A stretch of 64,000 bases of DNA from an uncultured Oscillospiraceae bacterium (GTDB lineage: Bacteria > Bacillota > Clostridia > Oscillospirales > Oscillospiraceae): positions 1 to 64,000 of the forward strand of contig CAJULD010000002.1 in assembly GCA_910587505.1 (NCBI GenBank). Direction: 5' to 3'. Position 1 is the stretch's first letter. Each line of letters begins with the position of its first letter. Made by a program: the position numbers and the translations under genes. The notes under the pieces were generated by a model. That model did not search any database. It was not told where the DNA came from and worked only from the letters and a program-made list of their open reading frames with translations. Below are positions 8,479 to 16,342 of this stretch, in pieces.

Positions 8479-10029
8479 TCAAAATGGATTGCAGGGCGCC
8501 ATCTCCCAGGCATTCGCCTGGATAGTCCCTCCGGCGCTCCTCTGGCGGAGCAATACTCTCTCGCCGTTCTGGGCGGGATACACCCGGCGGCCGATGGCGC
8601 CCCGGTCGTTGGCATAGACCTCGATCACCGTCTGGTCCACGTAGATCTCCAGCGTCAGCGGTTCCTCCGCTGGCAATGCCACCGGAATGCGCTCCTCGGC
8701 GGCCCAGCCCCGGGCGCTGCCGGCTCGGGAATCCAGCACCAGCTCGCCAGCCTGGGCATCGAAATAGATTCTCGTATACTCGCTGCTGTCCGCACTGACC
8801 CGGACGCGCACCTCCACGTCCCCCCGGCTCTCCGGCGGAAGGTTCTCCAGCCGCAGCACGAAGGAGCGTCCGTTTCGCATGGGCAGCTCTATCTCCTCTT
8901 TTTGTGCGACGCAAAAGTTTTGCGGATTGATGCGCAGACGCTCATACTCCCGGGCCGGTGCCATCCGGAGGGAATCATCCGCGTACCAGAGCTCCCGGGC
9001 CATGCCAAATACACCGCTCCAGCCCCGGTCCTCCCCACTGTCCGGGTTGTCCCGCAGCCAGGCCCACATAATCTGCCGTCCATCCGGCCCCACTAGGGCC
9101 TCCGGCGCGAAATAGGCCGAGTCCACCACGGACATCCGTCCGTGCTTTTCCGGCAGAAACCGGTCCGCCTTCTCGTCATAAACGCCGGTATAGAACTGGC
9201 AGCCCCGGTTGTGGGCGATAAACAGTTCCAGATACTTGCCGCTGAAGGCGCCGCCCTCCCGGGCCGCGGGCAACGGCAGAAAGCTGGGACACATACAGTC
9301 CTCCGAGTCCGCGGTATCCAGGCACTGCTTCCGGTCATAGAACCGCCCCTCGTAGGTCCACTCCTTCAGATCCGCGGAGCTAAACAGGTCTGCCCAGTCC
9401 CCTCTCAGATCCTCAGGGGGATTCTCACCCCGGGAGAAGCGGTCCAGGACGCAGAGATTTCCTGTCTGCATGTAGTATTTCCCGCTTTTCTTCCAGATAT
9501 TGCTGGGGTCGGCTCCGCCTGCAATGCACTCCTTCCCGGAGCGATCCCGCACGGCGGCGACACCGCTGCCCACGCTGCAGGTAACCGCAAAATCCGGCAG
9601 GACCCGCCACTGCTCGTAGGGCTCTCCATCGCTGACCGCCAGCCGGATCCCGCCGAAATCCTCCTTGCCGGCTACGAAATCCCAGAAGGTAATGTAGCAT
9701 TTCCCGTCGTCATCCAGGAAAGCGCCACCGCTGAAGCAGCCCCGGCCATGTACCCCCGCCATGATGCAGTCCGGATGATGCCGCCAGTGCAGTAAATCCA
9801 CGCTGGACACGTGGCCCCAGCAAAAGCCCTTCTCTTCATGCCGGTAGAGATACATCATATGGTATCTACCGTTGGCGTAAAAGCAGCCGTTGGGATCGCC
9901 GGGATCGCCAATCCCCTCGGGGTCACAGAAATGATATCCGGGCCTGTCCGGGTCCGCCAGGAGCGTTTCACGGAAGGCCTTGACCGCCGGGGCCATCCGA
10001 ACCGGCCCTCCCTTTTCCTCAGAAAACAT
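8479..10029 (-). CDS. GH32-family glycosidase-like protein with altered acid/base motif
   Basis: About 516 residues with no signal peptide. The nucleophile block is GDPGDPNGCFYANGRYHMM (DPNG, GH32 hallmark) and the second acidic block is GGADPSNIWKK (RDP equivalent). A C-terminal beta-sandwich ends in EIYVDQTVIEVYAND, typical of invertase/levanase relatives. At the usual ECP acid/base motif the sequence reads DCMCPSF, so the catalytic Glu seems to be Met; see findings. The start at 10029 has AAGGCGG ahead. It is the first gene of the sugar operon, next to LacI-type operators. Beta-fructosidase is the family expectation; activity is uncertain. Confidence 0.76.
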   Translation of the reverse strand: MFSEEKGGPVRMAPAVKAFRETLLADPDRPGYHFCDPEGIGDPGDPNGCFYANGRYHMMYLYRHEEKGFCWGHVSSVDLLHWRHHPDCIMAGVHGRGCFSGGAFLDDDGKCYITFWDFVAGKEDFGGIRLAVSDGEPYEQWRVLPDFAVTCSVGSGVAAVRDRSGKECIAGGADPSNIWKKSGKYYMQTGNLCVLDRFSRGENPPEDLRGDWADLFSSADLKEWTYEGRFYDRKQCLDTADSEDCMCPSFLPLPAAREGGAFSGKYLELFIAHNRGCQFYTGVYDEKADRFLPEKHGRMSVVDSAYFAPEALVGPDGRQIMWAWLRDNPDSGEDRGWSGVFGMARELWYADDSLRMAPAREYERLRINPQNFCVAQKEEIELPMRNGRSFVLRLENLPPESRGDVEVRVRVSADSSEYTRIYFDAQAGELVLDSRAGSARGWAAEERIPVALPAEEPLTLEIYVDQTVIEVYANDRGAIGRRVYPAQNGERVLLRQRSAGGTIQANAWEMAPCNPF

Positions 10030-10054
10030 CGGGATGCACCGCCTTTCATTTAAT

Positions 10055-10072
10055 TGTGCAAACGTTAGCACA
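10055..10072. promoter_or_regulatory. LacI-type operator O1
   Basis: TGTGCAAACGTTAGCACA is an 18-base near-palindrome (only the A/A pair at positions 6 and 13 breaks the symmetry) with the central CG typical of LacI/CcpA-family operators. It lies between a minus-strand TATAAT (10116-10121) and the first gene of the sugar operon, where a bound repressor would block transcription. CcpA binding (cre-like) is an alternative reading. Confidence 0.72.
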
Positions 10073-10101
10073 ACAGGGCCAAAAAAATACGGATTAGCAT
10101 A

Positions 10102-10130
10102 TTGACAATCCGAGCATTATAGGGTATGCT
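10102..10130 (+). promoter_or_regulatory. sigma-70 type promoter for the lacI-family gene
   Basis: TTGACA (10102-10107), a 17-base spacer and TATGCT (10125-10130) read toward the LacI-family gene. A second -10 box, TATAAT, is read on the minus strand at 10116-10121 toward the sugar operon, without a good -35. The two promoters therefore overlap face to face between two operators. Confidence 0.7.
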
Positions 10131-10146
10131 TAAAAAATAAACTTGT

Positions 10147-10164
10147 TGTGTAATCGTTTGCACT
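10147..10164. promoter_or_regulatory. LacI-type operator O2
   Basis: TGTGTAATCGTTTGCACT resembles O1 (shared TGTG, central CG and GCAC) but is less symmetrical. Its centre is 92 bases from that of O1. It lies just downstream of the regulator's own promoter, so it may serve autoregulation and, with O1, DNA looping. Confidence 0.6.
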
Positions 10165-10323
10165 AAGTATACGGTATTTTTGCCCGGTTGTCAATAGTCA
10201 TCCCGATTTTCCAATGGCAAAATTGCAGGTCAAAATTTGTCAAAATTGTACAACAAGCTTTGTCGAGCTCTCCGCTGTCGCGTAGCCGCGTCAAAAAAAG
10301 CCGTCCCCATACGGCAGAAAGAA

Positions 10324-11295
10324 GTGGTTATTATTGTTACGCTAAAGGATGTTGCAAAGGCCTGCGGTGTGTCCGCCGCTACTGTATCCCGGGCATTTGA
10401 TCCAGGCAGCCGCATCAGTCAGCCCGTCCGTCAGAAGGTTCTCCAGTGTGCTTCGGATCTGGGATATACACCCAACCTGATCGCCAGGAGTTTGAAGAAC
10501 AGCCGCACCATGACCGTAGCGCTGATCGTCCCCTCCATCGAAAACCGCTTTTACATCGACGTGCTACAACGCCTGGAGCTGACCCTCCACCGGTACGGCT
10601 ACCGCCTGCTGGTCACCTTCGTCCACGAAGGGGTTTCCACAGAGCGGGACTGCCTGGAAATGGCTGCCGCCGCTCAGGTGGATGGTATCATCGTCCTGCC
10701 CCAGAGCGACACGAACCGACACTACATCGACTTCCTGGCCCAGAACCGCAGAATTATCCAGCTGTTCAACAACCCTTTCTCCCACATTGACAGCGTGGTC
10801 ATGGATGATGAGAAGGGCGCGGAGCTGGGCACCGAATATCTCCTCTCCCACGGTCACCGGCGCATTCTCTGCGTGGGCGGCGAGGACCGTATTGCCGGAT
10901 TCTGGCGGGCTGTGGACCGGGCCCGGGTTCCCCGGGGCAGCGTTCTGACCTTGCCCGGCACCACTACCGTGGAGGATCTCTGCACTGCCATCCACTCCTT
11001 CAGCCCTACCGCCCTGTTTTCCATCGCCTTCGCCAACGAGATCACCTGGGCCGCCGTACAGCGTCTGGACCTCTCCATTCCCGGCGACATCAGTATGCTG
11101 GTCTACGATGACACCCAATGGGTCAGCATGGTGGGCCTGACCGTTATTGCCCATGACTTGGAGGAGATCACCTCCGCTCTGGTGGCCCAACTGATTCACC
11201 GGCTCAACGGCAATACGGATTCCCCGGTGAAGCAGCTGGTTCTCGATCCGTTTTTGATCGAGCGCAAATCGGTTCGCACCCTGGGTACGCCCTGA
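10324..11295 (+). CDS. LacI-family transcriptional regulator
   Basis: A LacI/GalR repressor. The helix-turn-helix VTLKDVAKACGVSAATVSRAF is at the N-terminus, the hinge reads GYTPNLIARSLKN, and the periplasmic-binding-like effector domain follows (VALIVPSIENRFY, VDGIIVLPQS, GHRRILCVGG). The frame is open back to a TTG at 10237, but family members start right before the helix-turn-helix, so I take GTG 10324; no strong ribosome site supports either. It is divergent from the sugar operon and most likely its repressor, acting at 10055-10072 and 10147-10164. Confidence 0.87.
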   Translation: MVIIVTLKDVAKACGVSAATVSRAFDPGSRISQPVRQKVLQCASDLGYTPNLIARSLKNSRTMTVALIVPSIENRFYIDVLQRLELTLHRYGYRLLVTFVHEGVSTERDCLEMAAAAQVDGIIVLPQSDTNRHYIDFLAQNRRIIQLFNNPFSHIDSVVMDDEKGAELGTEYLLSHGHRRILCVGGEDRIAGFWRAVDRARVPRGSVLTLPGTTTVEDLCTAIHSFSPTALFSIAFANEITWAAVQRLDLSIPGDISMLVYDDTQWVSMVGLTVIAHDLEEITSALVAQLIHRLNGNTDSPVKQLVLDPFLIERKSVRTLGTP

Positions 11296-11354
11296 CTGAT
11301 TCTCCCCCGCTCTGCGGCGGGCATTTCTGTAAGGCAGAAGGATGTGGAGGTCCT

Positions 11355-12710
11355 ATGAAAGCGCAGACGTTCCATATGACCGAGGGCAGCCCCGCGCGGC
11401 TGTTAACCGTTTTTGCCGCGCCGCTGCTGGTCGGCAACCTCTTTCAGCAGGTATACAATTTGGCGGATTCCATCATCGTGGGCAAACTGATTGGCGCGGA
11501 CGCCCTGGCTGCCGTTGGAGCCACCGGCTCTGTCTCCTTTCTGTTTTTCTCCCTCTGCAACGGCATCGGAAGCGGAGGTGGGATCGTGGTGTCCCGGTAT
11601 TTTGGAGCAGGGGATGAGGAGAACGTCCGGAAATCCGTGGCCAACACCGCCTACATCATGTTCGGTTCCGCTGTGCTGATGAGCGTCATTGCCTGTCTGG
11701 CCGCACCGTCGGTCCTGCGTTTGACAGGTACACCCGGCAACATCTGGGAGGAGACGGTAGTGTACATGCACATAAGCTGCGCGGGCGTACCCTTCATCGC
11801 CGTATACAACTATGCGGCCTCAATTCTCCGGGCACTGGGTGACTCCCGGACGCCCCTCTATTTTCTGGTATTCGCCTGCTTCCTCAACATCTGTCTGGAC
11901 GTCCTGGCAGTGTACTGTCTGGGGCTGGGCGTTTTCGGCGCGGGGCTGGCCACTGTTATCGGGCAGTTCACCGCCGGCATCGGCTGTTTGCTCTACGCCA
12001 TCCGCACCACCCCCTGTTTCCGCCTGGAGCGCCGGCACTTCCGCCTGGAGAAGAAGATCCTCTGGGGCACCATCCGGATGGGTATTCCCCTGGCGATGCA
12101 GTATTCCCTGGTGTCTATCTCATGTCTGGCAATGCAGCGGGTGGTCAACTCCTTCGGCTCTACCGCCATTGCGGCTTTTACGGCCACCAGCCGGGTGGAA
12201 CAGCTTGTCCATAATCCCTATGGCTCGCTGGGCGCGGCCCTCACTACCTACTCCGGACAGAATTTGGGCGCAAATCGGATGGACCGGGTCAAGCTGGGCT
12301 TTTGCAAAGGCGTATATCTGGGGTCGGCGTTCTCCCTGGTGATGTTCCCCATCATGCAGCTTTTCGGTGAGAACATCATGCACATTTTTGTGGAGGACAC
12401 TGCGGTGATCGAGCTGGGCGCTGCGGCACTGAAAATCACCAGCTGGTTTTACTTCGCATTGGGCCTGATCTACCTTACCCGCGGCGTCCTCAACGGCGTG
12501 GGGGACGCGCTGTTTGCTTTCATCAACGGTATCGTTGAGATGGCGGGCCGCATCATCCTCCCGCCGTTGCTGATCCTGATCCCCTCTGTGGGCATCTACG
12601 GCATCTGGTGGGCCGCAGGGCTAACCTGGTTCCTCAGTGCGTTTTTCTGCCTGCTGCGGTATTTCGCATGGAGACGGCGTAGCGATGTCAGCGCCGGTGC
12701 GGTTTTGTAA
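11355..12710 (+). CDS. MATE-family efflux transporter
   Basis: A 451-residue protein with about twelve membrane helices. The start (FHMTEGSPARLLTVFAAPLL, then GNLFQQVYNLADSIIVGKLI) is classical for the DinF/NorM-like MATE branch common in Clostridia. It should export cationic compounds or drugs using a Na+ or H+ gradient. GGAGG lies 6 bases before the ATG. It follows the LacI gene in the same direction with a 59-base gap and could be partly co-transcribed; a functional link to the sugar operon is not evident. Confidence 0.92.
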   Translation: MKAQTFHMTEGSPARLLTVFAAPLLVGNLFQQVYNLADSIIVGKLIGADALAAVGATGSVSFLFFSLCNGIGSGGGIVVSRYFGAGDEENVRKSVANTAYIMFGSAVLMSVIACLAAPSVLRLTGTPGNIWEETVVYMHISCAGVPFIAVYNYAASILRALGDSRTPLYFLVFACFLNICLDVLAVYCLGLGVFGAGLATVIGQFTAGIGCLLYAIRTTPCFRLERRHFRLEKKILWGTIRMGIPLAMQYSLVSISCLAMQRVVNSFGSTAIAAFTATSRVEQLVHNPYGSLGAALTTYSGQNLGANRMDRVKLGFCKGVYLGSAFSLVMFPIMQLFGENIMHIFVEDTAVIELGAAALKITSWFYFALGLIYLTRGVLNGVGDALFAFINGIVEMAGRIILPPLLILIPSVGIYGIWWAAGLTWFLSAFFCLLRYFAWRRRSDVSAGAVL

Positions 12711-12930
12711 TTTTTCGCCCGTCAAGTCTGACGTGCACTGATAAATCAGGACCTGGCGGGCTTTAAGCCGACAAGTGACACGGTAATCAGGGCTGTATAT
12801 ACCCGTACGCTGTCCGGCGAAAAAAGCATTGACAGATAGACCCGTTCTACATCCACGCTGCCGCTTTTGCTACTTCCGTACTGCGTTTCAGCGCAAAGTC
12901 ACGCTGAGATATGAGGAAAACTCTCCCGAA

Positions 12931-12980
12931 CGGCAAATGGCGAAACCGCCTGAATATCAGGGCTTTGCCACCATTTGCCG
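12931..12980. repeat. perfect 10-base inverted repeat
   Basis: CGGCAAATGG (12931-12940) and CCATTTGCCG (12971-12980) are perfect inverted copies separated by 30 bases, with a smaller inverted pair inside. The spacing and position about 180 bases before a tyrosine recombinase gene would suit recombinase arm sites, but this is only positional. Confidence 0.5.
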
Positions 12981-13107
12981 AGATACATAAGGTCGGGGCT
13001 GGAACTTGCAGAATGTTTCACGATAATACTGCAAACGGTACTTTGCCAGAATGACCAGCGGGAGTATACCTGACAGGAAGAAAAATATGACAAAGCAATT
13101 TTACAGG

Positions 13108-13158
13108 AAACCTCCCATCAGGTAAAATGGTGGATACCATAACTTGATGGGAGGTTTT
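13108..13158 (+). promoter_or_regulatory. hairpin sequestering the recombinase ribosome site
   Basis: AAACCTCCCATCA (13108-13120) pairs perfectly with TGATGGGAGGTTT (13145-13157) around a 24-base loop. The right arm contains the GGGAGG that serves the ATG at 13163, so folding would hide the ribosome site. No T-run follows that would make it an obvious terminator. It probably limits recombinase translation. Confidence 0.65.
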
Positions 13159-13162
13159 CATT

Positions 13163-14008
13163 ATGCAGAATCACATTTTGACAGATAGCCAGATTATTTT
13201 GGTTCAGCAGCACCTGAAATCAGAGGAACGGGAGCAGAGCACCATTGAAAAGTATCTGCGGGACCTGGGGCTCTTTGCTGTGTGGCTGGCTGGGCGGGAA
13301 GTGACGGCGGAGCTTGTGGCAGAATGGAAGAACCATCTGCGCATAGAGGGGTATAAACCGGAGACGATTAACTCTAAATTGTCAGCCCTGAACAAATTCT
13401 TCGCGTTTATGCAGTGGCCGGAGTGTCGTGTGAAGTATCTGAAAATTCAGCGAAAGCTGTTTCGCGGAAGGGAAAAAGAGCTGACGAAGGAAGAGTACCT
13501 GCGGCTTCTGGAGACTGCGAATGATTTGGGGAAAAATCGTCTGGCGCTGCTCATTGAGACTATCTGCGCCACCGGTATCCGGGTTTCAGAAGTCAAATAT
13601 ATAACCGTGGAGGCAGTGCAGGCAGGGTATGTGGATGTTGCCCTGAAGGGCAAGATTCGCACAATTCTGCTGCCCGGCAAGCTCTGCCGGAAGCTGCAAA
13701 AGTACGCCAGAAAGCAAAAAATCACTTCCGGCGAGATCTTTCTCACCAGAAGCGGAAAAGGTATCTCCCGCCGCCAGATCTGGGCGGAGATGAAAGCGTT
13801 ATGCAAAAAGGCTGGCGTGGCTGCTTCGAAGGTGTTTCCTCACAATCTTCGCCACCTGTTTGCCAGAACTTTCTACCGTGCCTGCCGGGATGTGGCGAAG
13901 CTGGCGGATGTGCTGGGGCACTCCAGCATTGAGACTGCGCGGATTTATCTCATTTCTACCGGAAGCGAACATACCCGACAGCTGGAAAGGCTGGGGTTGA
14001 TTCTTTAG
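13163..14008 (+). CDS. tyrosine recombinase (XerC/D-like integrase)
   Basis: A 281-residue site-specific recombinase with an N-terminal SAM-like core-binding domain (about 8-90) and a catalytic domain (about 105-275). The full catalytic set is visible: Arg140 (ATGIRVSE), Lys164 (LKGK), His227 and Arg230 (PHNLRHLF), His253 (LGHSS) and Tyr262 (ARIYL). It should therefore be active, with cleavage through Tyr262. It sits at the left edge of the polysaccharide locus next to a degraded second recombinase. It could drive inversion, excision or past integration; the target site is unknown. Confidence 0.92.
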   Translation: MQNHILTDSQIILVQQHLKSEEREQSTIEKYLRDLGLFAVWLAGREVTAELVAEWKNHLRIEGYKPETINSKLSALNKFFAFMQWPECRVKYLKIQRKLFRGREKELTKEEYLRLLETANDLGKNRLALLIETICATGIRVSEVKYITVEAVQAGYVDVALKGKIRTILLPGKLCRKLQKYARKQKITSGEIFLTRSGKGISRRQIWAEMKALCKKAGVAASKVFPHNLRHLFARTFYRACRDVAKLADVLGHSSIETARIYLISTGSEHTRQLERLGLIL

Positions 14009-14303
14009 CGCAAAACAAGACAGAATACATAAATTGCATTAAAACTGCAGAAAAAGAACTCCCCTTTCACCGGGATTCCATTTCAACCTCTGGTATCATA
14101 TCACAAGCAAAGCGGAATTGCAAGGGAAGGGTCAACATTTTGCGCGATTTTTTGCACAACAAATAACGGCCAGAGCGGAATATCTTTCCGCATGGCCTTC
14201 TTTTTTTACCCAAAGTCCTCTGTCTGCCGTTTAATGATGCCCGTTCTTATAGGAGTTTTGGGCGACTTATGTATTCTGAGATGAACCGGAGAGGGGAGGA
14301 ACT
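14009..14303. other. intergenic segment between recombinases
   Basis: About 295 bases without a convincing coding region. It contains the terminator at 14168-14207. No inverted repeat pair that would delimit an invertible promoter was found by eye. Confidence 0.5.
14168..14207 (+). terminator. rho-independent terminator after the recombinase
   Basis: GGCCAGAGCGGAA (14168-14180) pairs with TTTCCGCATGGCC (14185-14197) with a short loop and an internal mismatch, followed by TTCTTTTTTT. A clear intrinsic terminator on the plus strand, ending the recombinase transcript before the next gene. Confidence 0.85.
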
Positions 14304-15161
14304 ATGCCGCAGACCAGACAGCACATTGAAGGGGAACGGCCACTTCGGCAACGGCGTTTGACGGAGGGCGTTGTGATGACCGAGGACGACATGCAGCGGT
14401 TCCTTGCCAACTATGCGAAGATGAACCGCTCGGAGGGGACGGTGAAGTTCTACCGCCGGAAGCTGAAACGGTTCTATGATGATCTCCCGGCGGATAAGAC
14501 CATCCGGTACGGCACCTTGCAGAAATGGCGGGAGTCGCTGCTGCAAGACGGCTATACGCCGGGCTCGGTAAATGCATTTCTTTCTGCGGCAAATTCCTAT
14601 TTGGACTATATCGGCCACCGGGAATACCAGCTGGCGGGGCAGCTCAAGGATGAAAAATCTCCCCAGCCGGAGCTGAGCCGGGCGGAATATCTGCACCTGC
14701 TCAGAACAGCAAAGGCGCTGGACAAGGAAAAGGTGTATCTCCTCGTCAAGCTGTTTGCGGCGACGGGGCTGTTTGCTTAGGAACTGCCGGAGGTGACGGT
14801 GGAGGCGGTCCGGGAGGGGAAGATCGTCTGCGATCAGAACAGGTACAAGCAGATTGTGACGGTTCCCAACTGCCTGCAGAAGGAACTTCTGGACTTTGCA
14901 CAGAGAGAGGGCATCGGCTCCGGTTCCATTTTCCAGTCGCGGGATGGCCGTCCCATGCACCGGACCTATGTGTCCGCAGTGATCCGGAACCTCTGCGAGG
15001 AGGCGAAGGTGCCGCGGGAAAAGGGAAACCCGAAGTGCCTGCGGAAGCTGTATCTGTCCACAAAAGCCGGAGTGGAGAGCAACATTTCCCTGCTGGTGGA
15101 GCAGGCCATGGAGAGCATGATGGAGCAGGAACAGTTTACGGTCGGGTGGGGTGAGAAATAA
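14304..15161 (+). pseudogene. degenerate tyrosine-recombinase-like gene with in-frame stop
   Basis: A good start (GGGAGG, ATG 14304) opens a core-binding domain (NYAKMNRSEGTVKFYRRKLK) and the start of a catalytic domain, but TAG at 14778-14780 interrupts it. The same frame continues ELPEVTVEAVREGK to 15161. The stop falls at box I, where the catalytic Arg would be (ATGLFA then stop). Downstream the box-II motif reads NPKCLRKLY (Lys in place of His) and no terminal Tyr is evident, so even the repaired protein would look catalytically dead. Possibly a former accessory recombinase. Confidence 0.8.
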
Positions 15162-15264
15162 TTTCTCGCTGAATGCCAGGCGTGTCATTGTCTGACTGGG
15201 CAGGTTAATGCGCAGGGTGCGCGGCTGAATAGTAAGCAGAGTCAATTTGTTAAGGAGAAGGTTA

Positions 15265-16332
15265 ATGGCTGAACCCCAGGTAAGTGTTATTGTTCCCGTT
15301 CATAATTGTGAACTGTATTTGGCATCCTGCCTGGACAGTCTGCTGGCGCAGACCTGCACGTCTTTAGAGTTCATTTTAGTTAATAATGGTTCGACAGACG
15401 AGAGCGAAAAAATTTTGAAGAAATACGCAGAAACAGACGATCGATTTGTTGTAATTTCGCAGGAAAATCTGGGAGTTTCGGGATCAAGAAATACCGGACT
15501 TCGTGCGGCGAGAGGAAGGTATATCGGCTTCGTAGACGCAGATGATTACGTTGATCCCGATATGTTTGAACGGCTGTATCGCCGTGCAGAGGAAACACAC
15601 AGCGATATTGTTTGCTGCGACTATTTTCTGACTTTCCCTCAAAAAGAGGAGAAAAATATTCTGCAAATGCAGGATTCCGTTGTGGATGTATCGGAAATGG
15701 GGACAGAGCTGTTCTACCTGCGCTATCTTGCCAAAAATCCGGTTGTGTGGAATAAGCTGTACAGCCGGGGGCTTATTGGGGACAGCGAGGCAGTCTTTGA
15801 GGGCGAATGTGGGGAGGATCTGCTTTTTAACCTCAAGCTGGCGCCTTTTGTTCAGAGGATATCAACGATTTGCGGAAGCAAATATCACTATGTGCAGAGG
15901 GGATGCTCTTTAAGTCACAGTATTGATGGAAATCGGGAGTCCATAGAAACGCTCTTTTCACATTATCTTGGCTGCGAGGAAAAAATAAGCCGGTATCCCA
16001 ATTTGCCTTATTATGCATTTGCAAGTATCTTCACGGGATTTATGTTCTCCTCTTACTGTATTTCAAAGGACTTCCGTTTTTTTCGGGAACAGATCACGAT
16101 GTTCAGAAAGTTTTCCTCCTTTAATGAATTCTGCTATCAAATAGCAAAGACAGATCATCTGAAAATCCTGTATCGGGAAAAGGTTATCAGCAGACGCTTT
16201 TATGGGATCCAAAAGGCCCTGTTTTCTCTTTGCTTACATCGCCTGGATTTTTTTGCTGCAACATTCATGTGGCTGTGTGCAGGACTGATTGTCTGGAAAA
16301 AGCGCAAACTGATTGCCAGAAAACTCTATTGA
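15265..16332 (+). CDS. family 2 glycosyltransferase
   Basis: A 355-residue GT-A enzyme. The N-terminus PQVSVIVPVHNCELYLASCL is the classical GT2 opening and VDADDY is the DXD metal site (about residues 92-97). The C-terminal third is hydrophobic/aromatic and ends in a membrane-like helix (ATFMWLCAGLIVW), suggesting membrane association. AGGAG lies 7 bases before ATG 15265. First gene of the polysaccharide locus; no clear promoter was found between it and the recombinase-like pseudogene. It adds a sugar from a nucleotide donor to the growing repeat unit; donor and acceptor are unknown. Confidence 0.9.
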   Translation: MAEPQVSVIVPVHNCELYLASCLDSLLAQTCTSLEFILVNNGSTDESEKILKKYAETDDRFVVISQENLGVSGSRNTGLRAARGRYIGFVDADDYVDPDMFERLYRRAEETHSDIVCCDYFLTFPQKEEKNILQMQDSVVDVSEMGTELFYLRYLAKNPVVWNKLYSRGLIGDSEAVFEGECGEDLLFNLKLAPFVQRISTICGSKYHYVQRGCSLSHSIDGNRESIETLFSHYLGCEEKISRYPNLPYYAFASIFTGFMFSSYCISKDFRFFREQITMFRKFSSFNEFCYQIAKTDHLKILYREKVISRRFYGIQKALFSLCLHRLDFFAATFMWLCAGLIVWKKRKLIARKLY

Positions 16333-16342
16333 GGCGGCCAGA

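Larger units (their letters stand above)
12711..13162. other. 452-base intergenic segment, no gene seen
   Basis: No convincing coding region. It holds a weak stem after the MATE stop (GCCCGTCA near 12717 with TGGCGGGC near 12749), an inverted repeat at 12931-12980 and the hairpin before the recombinase at 13108-13158. It may include an old recombination site for the adjacent recombinase, but no core site could be defined. Confidence 0.5.

Noticed and set aside
14009..15264. Invertible promoter upstream of the polysaccharide operon
   Set aside because: No pair of inverted repeats flanking a promoter could be found by eye; the short palindrome at 15153-15167 stands alone.
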